A stretch of DNA of 35,981 nucleotides from an uncultured Porphyromonadaceae bacterium (GTDB lineage: Bacteria; Bacteroidota; Bacteroidia; Bacteroidales; Muribaculaceae): contig CAMWQF010000002.1 in the NCBI GenBank assembly GCA_947176285.1, positions 1 through 35,981 on the forward strand. Direction: 5' to 3'. Position 1 is the stretch's first letter. Every line of letters begins with the position of its first letter. The notes below the pieces were generated by a model. That model searched no databases, was not told the origin of the DNA, and saw only the letters and a program-made list of their open reading frames with translations. Below, in pieces: positions 7,533 through 15,670 of the stretch. The translations under genes and the position numbers were made by a program.

Positions 7533-8654
7533 TTACTCATTAACCTCAGAGGCAGCAAATTCCATCAGGTATGCCTTGATAAATTCGTCGATTTCGCCAT
7601 CCATAACAGAATTTACATCGGAAGTCTGATAGTTGGTTCTATGGTCTTTCACGCGACGATCATCAAAAACGTAACTTCTAATCTGAGAACCCCATTCGAT
7701 CTTCTTTTTGCCTGCCTCCACTTTTGCTTGCTCTTCAAGACGATGGTTCATTTCCTTTTCATAGAGGATTGAGCGCAAGTGGCGCAATGCATTCTCCTTG
7801 TTCTTCGGTTGGTCGCGAGTTTCTGTATTTTCGATGAGAATCTCTTCTTCTTCGCCGGTGTAGGGGTCTTTATACTGATAGCGCAGACGCACACCTGACT
7901 CAACTTTATTCACATTCTGACCGCCGGCTCCACCGGAACGGAATGTATCCCAAGATATACGGGCTTGCTCCACATTGATTTCAATAGTATCATCGACAAG
8001 AGGAGTCACAAAGACAGAAGCAAAAGAAGTCATGCGTTTTCCTTGAGCGTTATACGGGCTTACACGCACTAGACGATGAACTCCGTTCTCACTCTTCAGA
8101 TATCCATATGCATAATCTCCCTCAATATTGATAGTCACAGACTTGATGCCGGCATCATCACCTTCGAGGAGTTGGGCGATGGAAGTCTTGTAGCCATGGC
8201 GCTCCGCATAGCGAAGGTAAAGGCGCATAAGCATCTGAGCCCAGTCTTGACTTTCTGTGCCACCGGCTCCTGAATTGATCTTGAGCACTACTCCAAGTTT
8301 ATCTTCTTCACGACGAAGCATATTGCGAAGTTCAAGATTCTCAATATCTTTGGCAACCACACCATATTGTTCATCAACTTCCTCTTCAGTGACAAGACCC
8401 TCTTTCACAAAATCGAAAGCGAGACGAAGCTCCTCGACTTGCTTTTCAAGTGCATTGTATGAATCGATCCAAAAATGAAGGTCTTTGATCTTCTTCATTT
8501 GAGCTTCAGCCTTGGTGCGATCCTCCCAGAAATCAGCCACATGAGTACGAAGTTCCTCCTCCTCCACTTCAATTTTCTTGGAGTCAATATTTAGATATCT
8601 TTTAAGTGCGGCGGTGCGATCTTCCGCCTCTTTAAGTTGTTCTTGCGTTATCAT
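7533..8654 (-). CDS. prfB: Peptide chain release factor 2
   Basis: RF2 reads UAA and UGA stop codons on the ribosome and releases the peptide. The catalytic loop SGGAGGQNVNK has GGQ at residues 244-246. The stop-reading motif that is SPF in E. coli is SPY here (199-201), within VRVSPYNAQGKRMTSFASV. The N terminus runs through KRYLNIDSKKIEVEEEE without an in-frame UGA, so the autoregulatory +1 frameshift found in many prfB genes is absent. The length of 373 residues is normal. A copy of the dispersed repeat (8665-8688) lies 10 nt before the ATG. A weak -7 box (CATATTTG on the minus strand, 8715-8708) may start its mRNA. It could also be read through from topA. Confidence 0.95.
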   Translation of the reverse strand: MITQEQLKEAEDRTAALKRYLNIDSKKIEVEEEELRTHVADFWEDRTKAEAQMKKIKDLHFWIDSYNALEKQVEELRLAFDFVKEGLVTEEEVDEQYGVVAKDIENLELRNMLRREEDKLGVVLKINSGAGGTESQDWAQMLMRLYLRYAERHGYKTSIAQLLEGDDAGIKSVTINIEGDYAYGYLKSENGVHRLVRVSPYNAQGKRMTSFASVFVTPLVDDTIEINVEQARISWDTFRSGGAGGQNVNKVESGVRLRYQYKDPYTGEEEEILIENTETRDQPKNKENALRHLRSILYEKEMNHRLEEQAKVEAGKKKIEWGSQIRSYVFDDRRVKDHRTNYQTSDVNSVMDGEIDEFIKAYLMEFAASEVNE

Positions 8655-8664
8655 TTACATCTCG

Positions 8665-8688
8665 ATGCATAATTCATAATGCATAATT
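8665..8688 (-). repeat. Dispersed AT-rich repeat, copy C, in the prfB leader
   Basis: On the minus strand this contains ATGCATTATGAATTATGCAT, in the sense of prfB and 10 nt before its ATG. The two ATGCAT ends can pair around an 8-base loop. The 16-base core TGCATTATGAATTATG is identical in the copies before the acyl-CoA ligase and obgE. Confidence 0.75.
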
Positions 8689-8744
8689 AGAATTCAAAAA
8701 AATGATGCAAATATGTATTATGCTTATAATTGATTAATTACCTA

Positions 8745-11096
8745 TTATTTCTTAGAACGTGCAGAAGAACGTTTTTTGGGTGTGGAATCCTGCTGCTCCA
8801 TCAACTTCGCCACATCTTCAAAAGTCAAAGAAACAGGATCTGTACCCTTTGGAATCTTATAATTTACTTTCTTTTTAGCCCCGGAGGGTAAATACGTGAA
8901 ATAGGGACCGAAGCGACCATTAAGAATTTCAATTTCCGGATGATCCGGGAAAGACTTGATAAACTTATTAGCCTCATCTGCCCTCTTTTTCTCAATGAGT
9001 TCTATCGCTTCCGCCTCTGTGATTGACAAAGGAGACAGATCCTTCGGTATAGAGACAAACACAGAGTCGTGGCGGATATAAGGACCGAAACGACCAACTG
9101 CAGCAAGTATCTTTTTCCCTTCATAAGAACCCACATCTCGAGGAAGTTCAAACAATTTCAATGCCTCTTCAAGAGTAAGGGTCTGCACACTCTGATCCGG
9201 TTGCAACGACGCAAAGAGAGGTTTGTCTTCATCTGTAGCTTCACCAATTTGCACTACGGGACCGAAGCGGCCTATCTTCACATATACATTTCTTCCGGTT
9301 TTGGGATCGACACCGAGGAGGCGTTCTCCCACTTTATGTTCCATCTTAAGAGTGTTGATCTTCTCAATTTCAGGATGAAAATCTCCGTAAAATTCCGACA
9401 TCTCATTCTGCCAAGGGAGTTTTCCCTCTGCAATGTCGTCGAACTTTTCTTCTATCTTAGCTGTGAAATTATAATCCAGAATATCGGGGAAATATTCTGT
9501 TAGAAAATCATTTACCACCATACCTGTGTCAGTAGGAACAAGTTTCCCTTTATCCGACCCAACAGATAGTTTTTTTGTTTTCATTGATATTTTCCCATTC
9601 TTTAGGGTAATATCCTTAAAATCTTGTGGAGTGCCTTCTTTTTCTCCACGCTTCACATATTCACGTTGCTGGATTGTGGAGATAGTCGGGGCATAAGTTG
9701 AGGGGCGTCCTATTCCAAGTTCCTCCATTTTCTTCACGAGGGAAGCTTCCGTATATCTTGGAGGAGCCTGCGTGAAGTCTTCAGTAGCAGTAATTTCTTT
9801 CGGGATCAAGTTCATTCCCACTGAAAGAGGAGGCAGTGAAGTATCCTTTCCGGCTCCTTGCTGATAAACCTGAAGGAAACCCGGAAATTTCACAACTTCT
9901 CCTTCTGCCTTGAACACACCATGGGAAGTGTCCTCTGCAGTTTTAGAGGCAGAGTCCGGAACAATGGCAATATCGACAGTAGTTTTCTCTATCTCAGCAT
10001 CAGCCATCTGCGATGCAACAGCCCTACGCCAGATAAGATCATAAAGTTTTTGTTCTTTTGCATCGCCATCTATTGTGCGGTTGCTTACATATGTGGGGCG
10101 AATAGCCTCGTGTGCTTCCTGTGCCCCTTTAGAATGAGTATGATAGTGGCGCACCTTCAGATATTCCTCACCTAAATCCTTACGTATCGCATCTGAAATG
10201 TCGCGCAGTGCCAATTCAGAAAGATTTGTGGAGTCAGTACGCATATATGTGATCTTTCCGTCTTCATATAGTTTCTGTGCTATCACCATGGTCTGGTTGA
10301 CAGAGAATCCAAGTCGTCGAGAGGCTTCTTGCTGAAGGGTAGAAGTAGTGAAAGGAGGATAAGGCTGACGCTTTCCGGGCCTGACATTGACTTCGTCAAT
10401 TCTAAAATAGGCATCATGACACTCACTCAAGACATCCATTGCATCTTGCTCATCGGAGCATCTGCGAGAGAGATCTGCTTTTAGTCCGGCGTCGCTTCCG
10501 GGAAGTTCAAACATGCCCGAGACGCGGAAATATGATTCCGGGACGAACGCCGCAATTTCTTTCTCACGCTCACAAAGGAGACGCACTGCTACGCTTTGCA
10601 CTCGCCCAGCCGAAAGGGATGGCTTAATTTTCTTCCATAGCACAGGACTCAATTCAAACCCGACAATTCTATCGAGAACTCTACGTGCCTGCTGGGCATT
10701 TACTCTATCAATGTCAATATCGCGAGGATTGGCAATGGCATTAAGGATTGCAGGCTTGGTTATCTCATGAAAAACGATTCTTTTTGTATTTGACGGATTC
10801 AATCCAAGCACTTCATAAAGATGCCATGCTATGGCCTCACCCTCCCGGTCTTCATCGGATGCGAGCCATACCATATCGGCTTTCTTGGCTGCCTCCTTTA
10901 ATTTCCGAACAGTATCTTTTTTATCAACGGGAATTTCATATTCCGGCTGAAAATTATTGTCGAAATCTATAGAAATCCCTTTCTTCTTAAGATCTCGGAT
11001 ATGACCATAGGAAGAAAGCACAGTATATCCCTTACCAAGGAATTTTTCAATGGTTTTAGCTTTTGCAGGCGACTCTACTATTACAAGATTATTCAT
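8745..11096 (-). CDS. topA: DNA topoisomerase I
   Basis: This is a type IA topoisomerase that relaxes negative supercoils by passing a strand through a transient break. The Toprim domain begins with VIVESPAKA (acidic Glu8) and has DEDREGEA at 81-88. The nucleophile is Tyr284 in KITYMRTDSTNLS. SAGRVQSVAVRLL lies in the core. The C-terminal third has three glycine-rich repeats around GRFGPYI or GRFGPYF, the topoisomerase C-terminal repeat type seen in place of Cys4 zinc ribbons. A short Lys/Arg/Ser tail ends the protein. The 783 residues fit Bacteroidota TopA. The ATG at 11096 precedes MNNLVIVESP directly, as in homologues. prfB follows 90 nt downstream on the same strand. Confidence 0.96.
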   Translation of the reverse strand: MNNLVIVESPAKAKTIEKFLGKGYTVLSSYGHIRDLKKKGISIDFDNNFQPEYEIPVDKKDTVRKLKEAAKKADMVWLASDEDREGEAIAWHLYEVLGLNPSNTKRIVFHEITKPAILNAIANPRDIDIDRVNAQQARRVLDRIVGFELSPVLWKKIKPSLSAGRVQSVAVRLLCEREKEIAAFVPESYFRVSGMFELPGSDAGLKADLSRRCSDEQDAMDVLSECHDAYFRIDEVNVRPGKRQPYPPFTTSTLQQEASRRLGFSVNQTMVIAQKLYEDGKITYMRTDSTNLSELALRDISDAIRKDLGEEYLKVRHYHTHSKGAQEAHEAIRPTYVSNRTIDGDAKEQKLYDLIWRRAVASQMADAEIEKTTVDIAIVPDSASKTAEDTSHGVFKAEGEVVKFPGFLQVYQQGAGKDTSLPPLSVGMNLIPKEITATEDFTQAPPRYTEASLVKKMEELGIGRPSTYAPTISTIQQREYVKRGEKEGTPQDFKDITLKNGKISMKTKKLSVGSDKGKLVPTDTGMVVNDFLTEYFPDILDYNFTAKIEEKFDDIAEGKLPWQNEMSEFYGDFHPEIEKINTLKMEHKVGERLLGVDPKTGRNVYVKIGRFGPVVQIGEATDEDKPLFASLQPDQSVQTLTLEEALKLFELPRDVGSYEGKKILAAVGRFGPYIRHDSVFVSIPKDLSPLSITEAEAIELIEKKRADEANKFIKSFPDHPEIEILNGRFGPYFTYLPSGAKKKVNYKIPKGTDPVSLTFEDVAKLMEQQDSTPKKRSSARSKK

Positions 11097-11168
11097 AAGC
11101 TACTAATAATCAGGCTTTCAAATCAATCATATAGCGCAAAATACGCTTATATGGCTATTTTGGTGACG

Positions 11169-11200
11169 CAAAATTAATACTTTTATTTTACAAACACAAT
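11169..11200 (-). promoter_or_regulatory. Bacteroidota-type promoter of topA
   Basis: The minus strand has ATTG (11200-11197), 20 bp, then TAATTTTG (11176-11169), a full TAnnTTTG match. Transcription would start near 11163, giving a leader of about 65 nt. No equally good box is visible for the divergent acyl-CoA ligase gene in the 11200-11370 stretch. Confidence 0.6.
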
Positions 11201-11330
11201 ATTAAGGTGTAATGTTTTTAGGAAAAAACATATTCTTAATCGTTATATATGTGTAGGGCTATCCAAGTTTTCCTTGGTGGCTTCGTTTTTGTCGCTATCA
11301 TCGCATAACACAAAACAACTACAAAACCTA

Positions 11331-11367
11331 AATTATGCACTATGCATTATGAATTATGCATTAAATT
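11331..11367 (+). repeat. Dispersed AT-rich repeat, copy D, before the acyl-CoA ligase
   Basis: The core ATGCATTATGAATTATGCAT (11342-11361) is preceded by a second half-copy, AATTATGCAC. It ends 9 nt before the ligase ATG, in sense orientation. About 33 bases match copy E with only a few differences. Confidence 0.75.
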
Positions 11368-11370
11368 AAA

Positions 11371-13242
11371 ATGGCAAATAAACTTGTAGAAATGATTCGC
11401 CGACAGGCGGAAAAATATGGTGATCGAGAAGCCTACCGCTATTGCTGGCGAAAGGCTGGAGAATGGCTTCCAACAAGTTGGGAGGAATTCCGCGTTCAGA
11501 TTGACGTTGCTGCGCGCGCCCTCGCACGCCTTGGAGTAAAGGAAAAAGATACCATCGCAATCTGTTCGAACAACACCCCCCAGATTTTGATTACTGAGTA
11601 TGCAGGATTCCGCAACCGCGTTGCCACTATTCCACTCTATTCCAGCAGCAGCCAGGCACAATATGACTTTATAGTCAATAATGGACAACCTCGAATACTC
11701 TTTGTTGGGGAAAAGCATCAATACCCTCTTGCTTATAATTACTGGAAGAAACATCCCGATCAGATCGACAAGATAGTTATCTTCAAGAAAGAGGGATTTG
11801 ACATCAATCCAGATGATTCAGTCTCTATTGTCTGGGAAGACTTCATGAAGATTGGGATAGAAGCAGATGAAGATATCCGCATACTGATAGAGCAAAGATC
11901 AGAACGAGGGATTCCGGAAGATATCGCTACTCTAATATACACATCAGGCACAACGGGCGAGCCTAAAGGTGTTTGCCTCAGCCATGCCAACTATGACGCG
12001 GCTATGGAGGCTCATCTTAAGTTCCTTATCAATGTCACCGACAAAGACCTTTCGATGGCATTTCTGCCAATGAGCCATATCCTGGAGAAGGCATGGTGTT
12101 TCTTCTGTCTCACAAAGGGAATCAGAATTGCCATAAATGAAGATCCACGTATCATACAGGATACTCTGCCACAAGTGAAGCCAAATCTCATGACGTGCGT
12201 ACCACGATTCTGGGAAAAGGTATATGCCGGAGTAAAAGAAAAAATCTCAAAGATGAGCAAGGTGCAGCAGGCTATGGTTGGTCGTGCAATCCGAGTAGGT
12301 TATCGAAGGAATCTCGGATTTAAAAGAGAAGGGAAACCTGTGCCATCTTGGCTTGAGAAAGAATATAGATTCTGGGATAAGAGAGTGTTCTCTAAAGTAA
12401 AAAACACAATTGGACTCCCGGATCCGAAAATGTTCCCGACTGCCGGAGCCCCATTAAGCCCGAAAATCACAGAGTTTATGCAATCTATTGGCATCAACGT
12501 TATAATTGGCTATGGCCTTAGTGAAACCACAGCGACAGTATCTGCTTTCCCTCTAAAAGACTTCGAAATCGGGACTGTTGGCAAACCGCTACCAATGGTC
12601 AAGGTAAAGATTGACAAAGAGGGTGAGATCCTTGTCAAAGGAGCAACCGTGACAGCAGGATATTACAACAATCCGGATGCTAATGCTAAGGCTTTCACTG
12701 ATGATGGATGGTTCCGCACCGGTGATGCCGGATATTTCACAGAATCGGGAGCACTGGTATTAACTGAGCGTGTAAAAGATCTATTCAAGACGTCTAATGG
12801 CAAATATATAGCCCCGCAGCTATTGGAAAGCCGTCTGGCTGAAAACAAATTTATCGATGAGGTCGCTGTCATAGGAGACGAACGGAAATATGTCACTGCA
12901 TTGGTGGTGCCTAATCTCTCGCAACTTCTTGCTTGGGCTGCTTCAAAGAAACTTGACACTGAAAATGTAGAGGAACTTTTGAAAAATACAGTCGTGATTG
13001 ACATGATAATGGGTGAAATCAATGAACTTCAGAAAGATCTCGCTTCCTATGAACAGATAAAGAAAATCACATTGCTTCCAAATCATTTCTCAATCACTCA
13101 TGGGGAAGTCACCAACACCATGAAGGTTCGCCGTCCGGTAGTAGCAAAGAGATATTCCAAGGAGATTGAAGCGATGTATGACGGGCCCAAAGATGGAGAG
13201 ACTCCTTTGATTCCTGAATACATTGAAACCAAACACGACTAA
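11371..13242 (+). CDS. Long-chain fatty acid--CoA ligase (AMP-forming)
   Basis: This is an adenylate-forming enzyme that activates fatty acids through acyl-AMP and then transfers them to CoA. The P-loop motif is YTSGTTGEPKG (190-200). GYGLSETTATVSAF (about 378-391) is the A5 motif and GWFRTGDAGYF the A7 motif. RVKDLFKTSNGKYIAPQLLE corresponds to the hinge of the FadD15/plant LACS type, with its C-terminal lysine-bearing region ending near EVTNTMKVRRPVV. The 623 residues match that long-chain class. No signal peptide or membrane helix is seen. It heads a gene group with obgE and an acyltransferase. Exogenous fatty acid use or phospholipid remodelling is plausible, but chain length cannot be read from the sequence. 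Confidence 0.9.
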   Translation: MANKLVEMIRRQAEKYGDREAYRYCWRKAGEWLPTSWEEFRVQIDVAARALARLGVKEKDTIAICSNNTPQILITEYAGFRNRVATIPLYSSSSQAQYDFIVNNGQPRILFVGEKHQYPLAYNYWKKHPDQIDKIVIFKKEGFDINPDDSVSIVWEDFMKIGIEADEDIRILIEQRSERGIPEDIATLIYTSGTTGEPKGVCLSHANYDAAMEAHLKFLINVTDKDLSMAFLPMSHILEKAWCFFCLTKGIRIAINEDPRIIQDTLPQVKPNLMTCVPRFWEKVYAGVKEKISKMSKVQQAMVGRAIRVGYRRNLGFKREGKPVPSWLEKEYRFWDKRVFSKVKNTIGLPDPKMFPTAGAPLSPKITEFMQSIGINVIIGYGLSETTATVSAFPLKDFEIGTVGKPLPMVKVKIDKEGEILVKGATVTAGYYNNPDANAKAFTDDGWFRTGDAGYFTESGALVLTERVKDLFKTSNGKYIAPQLLESRLAENKFIDEVAVIGDERKYVTALVVPNLSQLLAWAASKKLDTENVEELLKNTVVIDMIMGEINELQKDLASYEQIKKITLLPNHFSITHGEVTNTMKVRRPVVAKRYSKEIEAMYDGPKDGETPLIPEYIETKHD

Positions 13243-13260
13243 GTTTGTTTCTCTATCAGA

Positions 13261-13290
13261 ACATTATGCATTGTGCATTATGAATTATGA
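13261..13290 (+). repeat. Dispersed AT-rich repeat, copy E, before obgE
   Basis: ATTATGCATTGTGCATTA and the following TGAATTATGA contain the 16-base core TGCATTATGAATTATG (13274-13289). It ends 12 nt before the obgE ATG, in sense orientation. The distal ATGCAT is changed to ATGAGT, so the stem seen in copies C and D is lost. Confidence 0.7.
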
Positions 13291-13302
13291 GTAAAGAATA
13301 CA

Positions 13303-14514
13303 ATGGCTGAATCAAATTTTATAGATTACGTAAAAATATTATGCCGCAGTGGAAAGGGTGGCGCCGGAAGCCGGCACTACCACAGAGCAAAATATATTCC
13401 GAAAGGTGGTCCTGACGGAGGTGACGGAGGACGAGGTGGACACATCATCCTTCGGGGCAACCGGCATAAATGGACACTTCTTGACCTGAGATATCAACGT
13501 CATATATTTGCTACAGATGGACAAAGCGGCGGTGAAAACCGATCTACCGGCAAAGATGGAGAAGATCGCATCATTGAGGTTCCGGTTGGCACTACTGTAT
13601 TTGATGCCGATACCGGTCAATATCTTTGCGAGATAACTCAAGACGGAGAGGAAATCAAACTGCTTCGCGGTGGAAAAGGGGGACGAGGAAATGTACATTT
13701 TGCCACTTCAACCAATCGTGCTCCCCGCTATGCACAGCCCGGGCAACCGGCTATTGAAAAGGCTGTGGTGCTCGAATTGAAACTGCTTGGGGATGTCGGT
13801 CTTGTAGGATTCCCCAATGCCGGAAAGTCTACATTGCTTTCTTCCATCTCCGCTGCAAAACCGAAAATTGCCGACTATCCATTCACTACAATGGAACCAA
13901 GCCTTGGCATTGTGAGTTACAGGAATGGCCAAAGTTTCGTGATGGCTGATATTCCTGGTATAATTGAAGGTGCAAGTGAGGGCAAAGGCCTTGGACTTCG
14001 TTTCCTGCGCCACATTGAGCGAAATGCAGTATTACTGTTTATGATTCCTGCTGACTCATCTGACATTAAGAAAGACTACGAAATTCTGCTCAACGAGTTA
14101 AGGCAATTCAATCCCGAACTGATGGACAAGAGTCGTGTGCTCGCTATCTCTAAGTGTGATATGCTTGATGAGGAAATGATGGAGGAGATGAAAAAGGAAC
14201 TCCCCGATGGTATCCCAACTGTGTTCATTTCTGCGGTCACCGGTTTCGGCCTAACCGAATTAAAAGACTTGCTTTGGCGTGAAATTAACTCAGAAGATAA
14301 TCTGGCTGCCTCAACTATCACCCATCGCAACCTTGACCGCCACCACCGAGTGGAAGAGGAAGACGAATTTATCTTCCATCAGGATGACAATGAAGAAGAA
14401 GATTGGATGCCCGAGACCGACGAGGAATGGGAAGACGAATTCTGGGACGAGGAGCAGTCTGTCAACGACGAGGATGCCTCATGGCGCGGCGCAAAAAAAG
14501 GCACCGGCAAATAG
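13303..14514 (+). CDS. obgE: Obg-family GTPase
   Basis: This is a large-ribosomal-subunit assembly GTPase that also links growth to nucleotide levels. The N-terminal glycine-rich Obg fold (residues 1-160) shows GGPDGGDGGRGG and GGKGGRGN. The G domain has GFPNAGKST (169-177), DYPFTTMEPSLG as switch I, DIPGIIEGAS as G3 and ISKCD as G4 (Ser in place of the usual Asn). The C-terminal tail (about 340-403) is strongly acidic, with EEEDEF, DDNEEEDW and EEWEDEFWDEE, as in many Obg proteins. The 403 residues are normal. No terminator is seen before the acyltransferase gene 79 nt downstream. Confidence 0.95.
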   Translation: MAESNFIDYVKILCRSGKGGAGSRHYHRAKYIPKGGPDGGDGGRGGHIILRGNRHKWTLLDLRYQRHIFATDGQSGGENRSTGKDGEDRIIEVPVGTTVFDADTGQYLCEITQDGEEIKLLRGGKGGRGNVHFATSTNRAPRYAQPGQPAIEKAVVLELKLLGDVGLVGFPNAGKSTLLSSISAAKPKIADYPFTTMEPSLGIVSYRNGQSFVMADIPGIIEGASEGKGLGLRFLRHIERNAVLLFMIPADSSDIKKDYEILLNELRQFNPELMDKSRVLAISKCDMLDEEMMEEMKKELPDGIPTVFISAVTGFGLTELKDLLWREINSEDNLAASTITHRNLDRHHRVEEEDEFIFHQDDNEEEDWMPETDEEWEDEFWDEEQSVNDEDASWRGAKKGTGK

Positions 14515-14593
14515 GCAAAAGAGTTTTGATGATAAACTTACCAATTACATGGCAGGGCTGTACGGATCGTACGCCTACGACAACACAATAATC

Positions 14594-15445
14594 ATGGATA
14601 AAAGACCATTATTACAATTAGATATTGAAGGGATTCTCAAAAAGAGAATCCCTTTGCGTAAGCAGAAGTTCATCCCCGGATTCCTTTATAATGCACTCGC
14701 GCGCCTCATTCATCAGGATGAACTCAACGAGATATTGCGTATCAGTTATCCGTCACAGGGTAGCGAGTTTTCAAGGAAAGTCCTGAAACATCTTAACATT
14801 GAAGTGAAATTAGAAGGGGCTGAGAATCTTCCTACACCGGATCACCGTGTAGTATTCGCGTCTAATCATCCGTTGGGCGGTCTTGACGGCATCGCCCTTA
14901 TAGCGGTATTGGGACAACGTTACGGTGATGAGAACATCAGTTTTCTAGTAAATGATCTACTGATGAATGTGGAGCCACTTAGTAACGTATTTCTTCCGAT
15001 CAACAAGTACGGAAGTCAAGCCAGAGCGGCTGCAGAGGCAATTAACTCGGCATATGCTTCCGACCGACAAATCGTTATTTTCCCGGCAGGATTAGTTTCA
15101 AGACTTCATCCCGGAGGTGAGGTATACGACTTGAAATGGCAGAAAGCATTTGTTCAGAAAGCAATTGAGAATGACCGCGACATCGTTCCTATAAGGTTTG
15201 TGGCACTAAATAGAAAACGTTTTTATCGTCTCGCGAAATGGAGGAAGAAACTGGGCATCAAAGTTAATATCGAGCAAGCAACGCTCCCCGCCGAACTTTG
15301 TGCCTCACGTGGCAAGCGATTCCGCATCATCATAGGAAAGCCCATAAGCGTCTCCGAACTGAAGAATTCCGGAAAATCCTTTCCACTACTTGCTGAAAAA
15401 ATCCACGACTTGATCTACACACTCCACATACCGGAAAAAATATAA
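14594..15445 (+). CDS. PlsC-like glycerol/lysophospholipid acyltransferase
   Basis: This 283-residue protein belongs to the 1-acylglycerol-3-phosphate acyltransferase-like superfamily. SNHPLGGLDG (about 90-99) stands for the catalytic HxxxxD motif, and IFPAGLVSR corresponds to the FPEGTRSR phosphate-binding motif. DIVPIRFVALN fits motif IV. Such Bacteroidota proteins are annotated as glycerol acyltransferases and may act in phospholipid or amino-lipid synthesis. I chose ATG 14594, since the family N terminus begins near DIEGILKKRIP. An in-frame ATG at 14549 would add 15 residues, and everything further upstream is obgE read in another frame. It is co-oriented with the acyl-CoA ligase and obgE. 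Confidence 0.8.
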   Translation: MDKRPLLQLDIEGILKKRIPLRKQKFIPGFLYNALARLIHQDELNEILRISYPSQGSEFSRKVLKHLNIEVKLEGAENLPTPDHRVVFASNHPLGGLDGIALIAVLGQRYGDENISFLVNDLLMNVEPLSNVFLPINKYGSQARAAAEAINSAYASDRQIVIFPAGLVSRLHPGGEVYDLKWQKAFVQKAIENDRDIVPIRFVALNRKRFYRLAKWRKKLGIKVNIEQATLPAELCASRGKRFRIIIGKPISVSELKNSGKSFPLLAEKIHDLIYTLHIPEKI

Positions 15446-15579
15446 CCCGAGATGAGACTCTAAAAGACGGATAGCATTGCAAACTATAATTTTAATTTCA
15501 CATTTTCAAACAAAGCCTAAAAAATATGGCAAAAAACAACTATAAAAAGAATTTTTAACTGGTCATACGCCATTAAAAT

Positions 15580-15610
15580 TTTGAACTTTACAAAAAATAA
15601 ACTATCTTTG
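15580..15610 (+). promoter_or_regulatory. Consensus Bacteroidota promoter of the export island
   Basis: TTTG (15580-15583), 19 bp, then TATCTTTG (15603-15610) matches both promoter boxes exactly. The start should be near 15616, leaving a leader of about 55 nt. The flanking 15446-15579 stretch is AT-rich and otherwise empty. Confidence 0.75.
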
Positions 15611-15670
15611 CACAAAAATTGCAAATCAATCTATTATCAGCATCTATAGCTGACGAAGTTTCTACATCGT

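Noticed and set aside
9069..9503. 144-codon plus-strand frame within topA
   Set aside because: It is antisense to the TopA C-terminal half and shows no recognisable domain.
11263..11277. CCAAG-TTTTC-CTTGG hairpin as a riboswitch or terminator
   Set aside because: The stem is only 5 bp and no wider conserved fold could be drawn.
11347..11754. 135-codon minus-strand frame
   Set aside because: It is antisense to the acyl-CoA ligase start and resembles no family.
14279..14593. N-terminal extension of the acyltransferase reading frame
   Set aside because: It overlaps the acidic tail of obgE in another frame and gives a Lys/Thr/Arg-rich sequence with no homology. The true start is 14594 or at most 14549.
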